Source of the DNA: Hyphomicrobiales bacterium | GTDB taxonomy: Bacteria; Pseudomonadota; Alphaproteobacteria; Rhizobiales; Xanthobacteraceae | NCBI GenBank assembly: GCA_003164375.1 | Contig: PLTE01000116.1 | Location: 1,822-12,867 of the forward strand | Reading direction: 5' to 3' | DNA length: 11,046 nucleotides | Shown: in pieces, positions 1 through 6,700 of the stretch | How positions within the stretch are numbered: the stretch's first letter is position 1 | How the letters are laid out: each line of letters starts with the position of its first letter | The notes under the pieces: model-generated | What the model saw: the letters and a program-made list of their open reading frames with translations, nothing else | The model's database searches: none | Told to the model about the DNA's origin: nothing | Translations under genes and position numbers: made by a program

Positions 1-1
1 C

Positions 2-742
2 GCGCTACCCGCGGGCGCGGCCCGCAATGCGCTCGATTGCGCGTTTTGGGATTTAGCCGCTAAACAAGCCGGCCGCCGCGCGCACGAATTGGCGGGCGTG
101 CTGGCGCCGAAACCGCTCGTCACCGCCTACACGATTTCGCTCGCGCGGCCTGCGGTAATGGCGGAAGCCGCGGAACGCGCGGCGACACGTCCCTTGCTCA
201 AAGTGAAGCTCGGCGGCGGCGATGACGGTGCTCGGATCGCCGCGGTGCGGCGCGCTGCGCCGAAGGCGGAACTGATCGTCGATGCCAACGAGGGCTGGAG
301 CGCGGACAATCTCGAGCAAAATTTCGCCGCCTGCGCCGCGGCTGGCGTCACGCTGATTGAGCAGCCGCTGCCCGAAGGCAGCGACGCTGTGCTGGCGCGC
401 ATCGAACGGCCTATCCCGGTCTGTGCAGACGAAAGCGTTCACGATCGCGCATCGCTTGACGCACTCGCCGGAAAATACGACGCGATCAATATCAAGCTCG
501 ACAAGACCGGCGGGCTCACCGAGGCACTCGCGCTCGCCGCGGCGGCCGAGCGGCGTGGCTTTGCCATCATGGTCGGCTGCATGGTGGCGACGTCGCTGGC
601 GATGGCGCCCGCCATGCTGGTGGCGCAGCAAGCCAGCGTGGTCGACCTCGACGGGCCGCTCCTGCTTGCCAAAGATCGCCCGGATGGTCTGCGCTATGTA
701 GGCAGTATTGCCTATCCGGCGGAGCCCGCATTGTGGGGCTAA
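2..742 (+). CDS. dgcA: DgcA-type racemase / dipeptide epimerase, 3' part (partial)
   Basis: Enolase-superfamily enzyme missing its N-terminus at the window edge; 246 residues remain, in frame from base 2 to TAA. The MR/MLE barrel motifs are all readable: a KxK pair in LLKVKLGG (second Lys, the expected general base, at 206-208), metal ligands Asp in IVDANEGW (281-283), Glu in LIEQPLPEG (359-361) and Asp in CADESVHD (428-430), and the second catalytic Lys in INIKLDKTGG (494-496). The LDKTGGLTEA stretch and the tail ending in ALWG are typical of the L-Ala-D/L-Glu epimerase branch. Alphaproteobacterial members are now often named DgcA, an N-acetyl-D-glutamate racemase working with the acetyltransferase DgcN; that partner would lie upstream, outside the window. 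Peptidoglycan-dipeptide epimerase activity is the alternative. The fold and superfamily are secure; the substrate is inferred. Confidence 0.88.
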   Translation, partial: ALPAGAARNALDCAFWDLAAKQAGRRAHELAGVLAPKPLVTAYTISLARPAVMAEAAERAATRPLLKVKLGGGDDGARIAAVRRAAPKAELIVDANEGWSADNLEQNFAACAAAGVTLIEQPLPEGSDAVLARIERPIPVCADESVHDRASLDALAGKYDAINIKLDKTGGLTEALALAAAAERRGFAIMVGCMVATSLAMAPAMLVAQQASVVDLDGPLLLAKDRPDGLRYVGSIAYPAEPALWG

Positions 743-845
743 CGGGGATGGCGGTCCTGAACCTGTGGGTATCTTGGGCAGACTTATAACCATGACGATT
801 GCGTGAATTTCGCCGTTATGCTCTTCAATTGGACCAGGGATTGCC

Positions 846-2063
846 ATGGTCGAGGATCCATTGGTGGTGTCGGCCGTTGCGGCCGGCTCGCCGCAGGAAG
901 CAGAGTACGATGCCGTTTATGCGGCGGTCACCGCAACCGAGCGCGGCCGCTGGTTTTTGACCGAATACGGCAATCGTAACCGGCACGCCGAAACCCATTT
1001 GGTCCTCGCCGCGATCGCGCGGATCGAAGCGGCGGTTCGCGGCGATGTAGTGCCGCAATACTCCGTCGCATTGTGGCGTGATCTTACCGGCGTCGCCGCG
1101 ACCATCGAGCAGGCGAGGGCTGCGATCGCGGCGGCGGAGGCGCCGGCGTCTGCTGTCACTACCGCGCTGGAACGCATCCAGGACCTCGCGTTCGGTCTGC
1201 GCGAGCGCGCGGTCGATCCTGCGCTATGCGATGCCCTAGACGCTGCCGCGCGCGAGATTTCCGATGCCTGCGCCACTCCTGCAAAGTCTGGGCGCAAAGT
1301 GACTGAGCTGCTGCGCGATCTCGCCGGCCGGGTCGACACGCTCATTCGATCATCTCTTGCCGGCCGAGCTTCGGGCGAAGCGCCGTCCGTCACGGCGGCC
1401 ACCGTTGTGGCGATCGCGCCCTCGCCAGCGCCCGTCGAGCCAATTGAAGGCAATACTGCGGACACTGCCGACGATAACGGCTTATCGCGGGCTGCGCTCT
1501 TCGCCATGGACTCGCAGCAAGGCGAAAATCTTACCGAGGCCGTCGCAGTGCTCGCGACGTCGCTGACGAATGCTGCATTCGCCCTCGATCCGAAAAGCGA
1601 ACGTGCCGCCGCAATCAACGGGCAGCCGGAAGATGCCGGGCATTCCGGACCATTAGTCGGAGCGCCGACGGAAGGCGCCCCGCGCTGGTTCATCGATTCG
1701 CCTGACTTTGTGTTTCATCGTTCCGTGCCTGAACCGGAACCGGGATCGGATCCGGAGCAACGCGAGCCGTCCATCGCGTCCGGGAAAACCTATGCGCTGT
1801 TGCCGGAAACGCGGCTGCAAGTGGGGCCGCAGGGCGAACCGGCCGACATATTCGAAGATGCCGTTGCGCCTATTTCGGCGCCAGCGTCGTTCGCCGTGCC
1901 GTCGTCGTTCGCTGCAATGCCTGCGGTCGCGGAAGCCCCCCCGCCGCTGCTTCGCATCTCGAACGGTCCGCCGGTACGGGTCATTACGCGCGCCTCGCCC
2001 AGCGATTCACTTGCCGCGCTGCGCGACCTCAGTGCCGAAGAGTTGATCGCGTTGTTCGGTTAG
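846..2063 (+). CDS. Hypothetical protein: helical N-terminal half, disordered linker, short C-terminal peptide
   Basis: No named family recognised. The 405-residue product starts at an ATG preceded by AGGGA (836-840) with 5-base spacing. Residues about 10-175 are predicted helical and charged. They open with a conserved-looking block (TERGRWFLTEYGNRNR, then a helix with AAIARIEAAV) and include two further helix-like stretches around ALERIQDLAFGLRER and VTELLRDLAGRVDTLI. Residues about 180-385 are rich in Ala, Pro, Glu and Ser and look disordered, with one aromatic island (WFIDSPDFVF, bases about 1686-1715). The last 18 residues form an amphipathic peptide ending DLSAEELIALFG. There is no signal peptide or membrane helix, so it is probably cytoplasmic. 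The helical-domain, linker and terminal-peptide layout recalls CheZ-type proteins, but the CheZ catalytic motif is not seen. Reality of the gene is near certain; function is unknown. Confidence 0.85.
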   Translation: MVEDPLVVSAVAAGSPQEAEYDAVYAAVTATERGRWFLTEYGNRNRHAETHLVLAAIARIEAAVRGDVVPQYSVALWRDLTGVAATIEQARAAIAAAEAPASAVTTALERIQDLAFGLRERAVDPALCDALDAAAREISDACATPAKSGRKVTELLRDLAGRVDTLIRSSLAGRASGEAPSVTAATVVAIAPSPAPVEPIEGNTADTADDNGLSRAALFAMDSQQGENLTEAVAVLATSLTNAAFALDPKSERAAAINGQPEDAGHSGPLVGAPTEGAPRWFIDSPDFVFHRSVPEPEPGSDPEQREPSIASGKTYALLPETRLQVGPQGEPADIFEDAVAPISAPASFAVPSSFAAMPAVAEAPPPLLRISNGPPVRVITRASPSDSLAALRDLSAEELIALFG

Positions 2064-2093
2064 CTCGATGCGCCGGTGTAGGTGGTAATACGC

Positions 2094-2201
2094 GTGGCGG
2101 ACGGCATTAACTTATCGTTACACCGATCGAGGACGGCACAGAAGTTGCTTGTGAGTGAGCTCATGCGGATCGACAAGGAAGTGCAGGCAATGCTGGTTTG
2201 A
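2094..2201 (+). CDS. Candidate small ORF, 35 residues (weak)
   Basis: A GTG-initiated frame in the spacer between two longer genes. It encodes a basic, helix-prone peptide: ADGINLSLHRSRTAQKLL, then VSELMRIDKEVQAMLV. AGGTGG at 2080-2085 sits 8 bases upstream of the GTG, a plausible ribosome binding site; the frame is closed by TAG at 2079. G or C occupies the third position in roughly 70% of codons, above chance but not compelling in this GC-rich DNA. No known family is recognised. It could be a real small protein, the remnant of a longer gene, or chance. Confidence 0.25.
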   Translation: MADGINLSLHRSRTAQKLLVSELMRIDKEVQAMLV

Positions 2202-2254
2202 GTGCTCCGGGTCTGCAGGGCCATTCGTTCGCGGTCCGCAAAAGTTGATCATCT

Positions 2255-2259
2255 GGAGG
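2255..2259 (+). promoter_or_regulatory. Ribosome binding site deciding the start of the small exported protein
   Basis: GGAGG ends 5 bases before the ATG at 2265. The frame is open further upstream to 2202, but only the 2265 start places an N-terminal signal peptide directly after the initiator Met, so this site fixes the start. Confidence 0.8.
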
Positions 2260-2264
2260 TCACT

Positions 2265-2636
2265 ATGCACAGACGAACCTGTCTTGTTTTGACGGTTGTA
2301 GCGTTGTGCATGCTTCTCTTGGTTCCGAACCGTGTGTCTGCGCGTGACGACGGCCGCTACGCCAGCGAGAATCCCGAACTGCATAAGTGGTTCGACAAAC
2401 TTGCCAGCGGGAAGGGCCTTTGCTGTTCCTTTGCCGACGGCGTCAGCGTCGAAAACGTCGATTGGGACACCGATAACGGACGCTATCGCGTACGCATCCA
2501 AGGACAATGGGTTGTCGTGCCTGAATCGGCGGTGGTGACTGAGCCCAATCGGTTCGGTCCGGCCGTCGTTTGGCCGTACCAGGACAGCGACGGCGCCACG
2601 CAGATCCGTTGTTTCCTGCCCGGCGCCGGTGCGTAA
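2265..2636 (+). CDS. Small exported protein of unknown function
   Basis: A 123-residue protein with a clear signal peptide: a basic start (MHRR), a hydrophobic core (residues about 5-20, CLVLTVVALCMLLLV) and a likely cleavage after VSA at residue 27. The mature part of about 96 residues is soluble and would be periplasmic or secreted. It carries an adjacent Cys pair (C53-C54 in GKGLCCSFADG) and a third Cys near the end (C116 in QIRCFLPG), all available for disulfides after export. Trp/Tyr-rich segments (VENVDWDTDNGRYRVRIQG, QWVVVPESAVV, AVVWPYQD) suggest a small beta-rich domain. I believe similar proteins are common in Bradyrhizobium-type genomes as conserved hypotheticals, but I cannot name a characterised one. 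The gene is convergent with the dehydratase gene, with 39 bases between their stop codons. Confidence 0.85.
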   Translation: MHRRTCLVLTVVALCMLLLVPNRVSARDDGRYASENPELHKWFDKLASGKGLCCSFADGVSVENVDWDTDNGRYRVRIQGQWVVVPESAVVTEPNRFGPAVVWPYQDSDGATQIRCFLPGAGA

Positions 2637-2675
2637 TTATCGGCCGAGTTAAGCGACCAAGTCGACGAAACGCCG

Positions 2676-3659
2676 TTACGCGACGAGTCGTGAAAACAGT
2701 TCCGGATCGACATTGCCGCCGGAGAGGACGGCCACGGCTATTTTATCTCTGACGTCGATTTTTCCGGTCATCAATGCGGCGAGCGCGACCGCGCCGCCCG
2801 GCTCGACGACAAGCTTCAATTCGGCGAAAGCAAAGGCGACGGCGGCGGTGACTTCGTCGTCGCTTACCGCGACGCCGGCTCCGACCAGCGATTGGTTGAT
2901 CGCGAATGTGAGCTTGCCCGGCATGCGTGCCATCAACGCATCGCAAATGGTGCCAGTCAGCGCGGCGTTCTCTTCGCGCCGTCCGCTGCGAAACGATCGC
3001 GCGTGATCGTCGAAACCCGCCGGCTCGGCGGTGTAGAGTGCCGCCATCGGAACCCGCGCCTTGATGGCGAGCGCGATGCCGGCAGTCAGCCCGCCGCCGG
3101 AGGCAGTCACCACCACGACGTCCGGCGTAAGGCCGAGCGCGCCGAGATCTTCGACGATCTCGCGGCCGGCCGTGCCTTGGCCGGCAATGATCAACGCATC
3201 GTCGTAAGGCGGCACCAGAATGGCGCCACGGCGTGCCGCGATATCTTTGGCAATCGCCTCGCGATCGTCGAGCGCGCGGTCATAGAGCACGACTTCGGCG
3301 CCGAGCGCCGCGGTACGCTCGCGTTTCGCCCGCGGCGCGTCGCGCGGCATCACGATCACGCAAGCCATGCCGAGCAACCGCGCCGCCGCCGCGACACCTT
3401 GCGCGTGATTGCCGGATGAAAATGCCACCACGCCGCCGGCGCGCTGGTCCGGCGGGATCGCCGCGAGTTTGTTATAGGCGCCGCGGAATTTGAAGGAGCC
3501 GGTGTGCTGCAACGTCTCGGCTTTGAGGAAAATTCGGCCGCCGGTCACCGCGTCGAGCGCGGCCGAGGTCAAGAGCGGCGTATGCAGGGCAACGCCGGCC
3601 AGTCGGCGGGCGGCCTCATCGACATCCGCGGCGGTGGGCAGTGCAACCGGGGCGTCCAT
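2676..3659 (-). CDS. Threonine/serine dehydratase (short, PLP-dependent)
   Basis: Fold-type II PLP enzyme expected to deaminate L-threonine to 2-oxobutanoate, or serine to pyruvate. With the ATG at 3659 it has 327 residues. Visible motifs: the PLP-binding Lys in TGSFKFRGAYNK (K57, bases 3489-3491), the substrate/cofactor loop SSGNHAQG (81-88), the phosphate-binding Gly loop SGGGL (187-191), EPGGA (286-290) and the C-terminal SGGN (313-316) whose Ser contacts the pyridine nitrogen. The length shows that the ACT-like regulatory domain of biosynthetic IlvA is absent, so this is the short type without isoleucine feedback. The start is uncertain: in-frame GTG (3668) and TTG (3692) lie upstream and none has a good Shine-Dalgarno. 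A related activity such as serine racemase or 3-hydroxyaspartate dehydratase cannot be excluded. It lies 128 bases downstream of the coiled-coil gene on the same strand. Confidence 0.88.
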   Translation of the reverse strand: MDAPVALPTAADVDEAARRLAGVALHTPLLTSAALDAVTGGRIFLKAETLQHTGSFKFRGAYNKLAAIPPDQRAGGVVAFSSGNHAQGVAAAARLLGMACVIVMPRDAPRAKRERTAALGAEVVLYDRALDDREAIAKDIAARRGAILVPPYDDALIIAGQGTAGREIVEDLGALGLTPDVVVVTASGGGLTAGIALAIKARVPMAALYTAEPAGFDDHARSFRSGRREENAALTGTICDALMARMPGKLTFAINQSLVGAGVAVSDDEVTAAVAFAFAELKLVVEPGGAVALAALMTGKIDVRDKIAVAVLSGGNVDPELFSRLVA

Positions 3660-3739
3660 AGCGTTCACGGTAGCGCCGCGATCGTGTCGCAAGCAAGGGC
3701 ATTACCGGAGCGCGGTCGCTTTAGGTCTAGGCCACCGAC

Positions 3740-3760
3740 GCTCCAGCATGTTGATGGAGC
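3740..3760. repeat. Inverted repeat followed by a possible interspersed-repeat fragment
   Basis: GCTCCA (3740-3745) and TGGAGC (3755-3760) form a perfect 6-bp stem with a 9-base loop, between the coiled-coil gene and the dehydratase gene. No T-run follows on either strand, so it is not a canonical intrinsic terminator. The next bases (GGAGCAGGATTTTCCCGGAA, then TTCCGCTGCG) resemble, from memory, the intergenic palindromic repeats of Bradyrhizobium-like genomes. That link is inference only. Confidence 0.4.
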
Positions 3761-3787
3761 AGGATTTTCCCGGAATTCCGCTGCGTC

Positions 3788-6700
3788 TTAGTCGAACCGT
3801 CCCGCGGCGTGCGCCAGCAAGGTGTAGACCTTGCCAGTGTCCGACGTGAGATAGTTGCGCGCCACAGCCGGACCGCGGTCGCCGCGCGAGACGTCGTCGA
3901 GTAACCGCTCGAATTCGTGGATATAGTGCTCGACGGTCTGCCGGAACTCGGGATCGGTTCGGTACTTATTGCGGATTTCGTCGAATGCCTTCTGACCCTG
4001 CTGCGTGTACAAGCGCCGGGTGAACCCGCCCCGCTCGCCGCGTTTATAGCGTTCCCACAATTCCGCGGCGGCGTCGTGGTCGATCATTCGCGCGATATCG
4101 ACCGAAAGCGTGTCGATCGAATCGACGCTATCGCGGGGTCGCTCCTCGCGAGCCGGTTCGCGCGAAGCTACCGGCGCAATTGACGGAGCGTCGTCGCGCG
4201 AGGCGCGGGTCAAAAGGTCGGATAGCCAGCCGCCGTTACGCACATTGCTGTCATCCTTGCCGCCCGGAACCGGGCTGAGCGCCGGCGGACTGCCGCGGCG
4301 CGCCGGGGCGCCGGTGATGTCGCGTGGCGGCGGCTGTTGCTGCGGCGGCGCCGCGATCTCGGCGGTCCGCACCGGGCGTGCTTGAGCGCGTCCACCGGCT
4401 GCGGCGTAGAGCGGCTCGGCTTCGCGCCGCACCGGTTCTACCGCGTCCAGCGAACGCCCATGGCGGGCGACGATACGGTTAAGCTCAGCCAGAGCTTCGA
4501 TCTGGTCGACGATGACGCGCCGCATTTGCGCCGCGCTCTCGGCGGTCTCCTGAGGCAGTTCGAGAATGCCGCGGCGCAATTCTGTGCGCGTCGTCTCGAG
4601 CTCTTGCTGCATTTCCGCGGCCATCTGTTTCATGCCCTGCATGATCTCTGTGAAGCGTCCGGCGGACTGGCTGAACATGGCCTGAACTTCGGCGGACGAC
4701 TCCTCATAAACCGCGTTGAGCGCCTCGCTGGTGCGCAGCCGCTCGTCTTCCGAGGTCTTGCGCACGAGGTCGTATTGCTGCTCGATGGTTTGTACGCTCT
4801 CGTTGCTGGTATCGGCGATGATGCCGGCGATCTCGCGCGCCCGCGTCGTCGCGGTGTCGAGCGATTCCTCGAGCAGGGCGGAGAACCGCGCCAACCGCTG
4901 TCCGAAATCTTCGGTTCTGGCATCGAGCGTCGCGACCAGCGTCTCCATGGTGGCGTGTCGATCGGCGACCGAAGTCTCCGTTCGCTGGTTGCTCGCCTCG
5001 AGCAACTCCACCGCATCGGCAAGCGTGCGTCCGTGCGAGCTGAATTGGTCGGCGAGGTCGCCGAGGTCGTGCAACACCTTGACGGTGACGGTATTGAAAG
5101 TGCCGAGGTGCTGTTCCACTTTCGCAGTGGTGGCGCCGCTCTTGCTGCTCAGATCGCTCATGGCGGCGACGAACTCGGAAACCCGAGCGGCCATCGTGTG
5201 CTCGATCGAGTTCATGTTCTCCTGCGCGCCGCTGAGCACCTCCTGCAGCAAAATGTTGGCCTCGCGCAGGCGCTCGAACAACGCGGTGGAGTCCGAACGC
5301 AACATCGTGTGCGTTTCCATCATCTCGGCAACGGTCGCAGCTGCCGTCCGCTTGGAGTCCTCGATCGCGGTCTTGGTCGCCCGGTGTAGCTCTTCGAGCG
5401 TTCGCGAAATCGTCGCCTTGGCGGCCTCGGTGACGCCCTGAGTGCCTTCCTGCATCTGCCCGAGCGTACGCGTAACCGCAGCGGTCGCGTTGAGGCTGGC
5501 GTCGTTGATCTGCCGGGCAATCTCTTCGCTCTTGTCCAGCATCGACTGGGTGAAGACCATGCCCTTGGATTCGATCGTCCTCACCGTATGCTCGGTGATG
5601 CGGCCGACTTCGCCGGCGAACTGATCGCTCTTGCTGGTCAGTGCGGTAATCAAGCCGCTCGAATTCGCGTCGAGCAAACGCGTCATCTCGTCGACCCGCT
5701 GAGTCATGGCGGTGTTAATCTCATTGGCCTTGCCAACCATGGTGCGCGAAACTTCGGTGCTCATCCCCACCAGTTTGCGCTCGGCCTCGCTGGCGCTGCG
5801 CGCGATCGCTTCGGTCGTGGATGACGCACTCTTGCTCAAAAGATCGGCGGCGGTCGCAGCCGTTCTGCCGACCGCTTCGTTGGCGGCCGCGGCGCTCTTG
5901 GCGATGACGTCGTTGGCCGCGGCGACGCTCTTGCCGAGCGTATCGTTGGCGGTGGCGGCGCTCCTTCCGAGCGTTTCGTTGGCACTGGCGGCGGCCTTGC
6001 CGATCGTGTTGCTCAGCGTGCCGGCGCTGCGGTTGAGCGATACCGTCGCTTCCTCGGCGCTGCGATTCAATGTTTCGGCCGCGGCCGTCGACGCCGCCGC
6101 GCTCTTGGCGAGGGCTTCGGTGGTATTGGAGGCAAGTTGCGTCAGGGCTCGCTCGGCGCTCGCCGAGTTGGTTTTGAGCGATTCCGATAGCGTTTCGAGG
6201 CGCGAGTTGAGGAGATCGGCGGCGGTGCGGCTTCGCACTTCGATTTGCTGGACGACGGTTTCGGCGCGGCCCACCAGGAGCTGCTCCAAATGGTCAATCC
6301 GGGTATCGAGCGTGTTGGCGACGTCAAGCGCGCCCCGGCCGAGGGTCGAGTCGATCTTGGTGATCCGTTCGCCGATGGCGTCAGCAAACTTGGCCGCGCG
6401 CGTATCGATCAGCGTCGTGATGTCGCCGATGCGCTTGTCGAGCGAAGTGACGGCTTGAGTGCCACCTTCGGAGAGCGACTTGGCGATATCGACGACGCGG
6501 GCGGACAGGTTGTCGGTGAGCGTCTTCGTGCGGCCATCGAGCGCTTCCTCGAAACGTACGAGACGCTCATCGAGGCCGGTGGTGATCTCGTTTGCCTTCG
6601 ATGTGACGCGACTGTCGAAATTGTCGACGTAGCTGCGCATGGACTCCGTCACATCCTGCGTGCGTGCGCCGAGCCGCTCGACAAGTTCCGAGCCGTAAGT

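Noticed and set aside
743..845. TTATAA at 784-789 as a -10 box upstream of the 405-residue protein gene
   Set aside because: No acceptable -35 lies 16-18 bases upstream, so I could not support a promoter call.
3660..3692. TTG (3692) or GTG (3668) start extending the dehydratase
   Set aside because: The ATG at 3659 fits the family's usual N-terminal length. None of the three has a convincing ribosome binding site, so the choice remains soft.
4337..5389. Long open frame (350 codons) on the + strand
   Set aside because: It lies entirely antisense to the coiled-coil gene. Open antisense frames are expected opposite a GC-rich, stop-poor coding strand, and the product is low-complexity with no domain.
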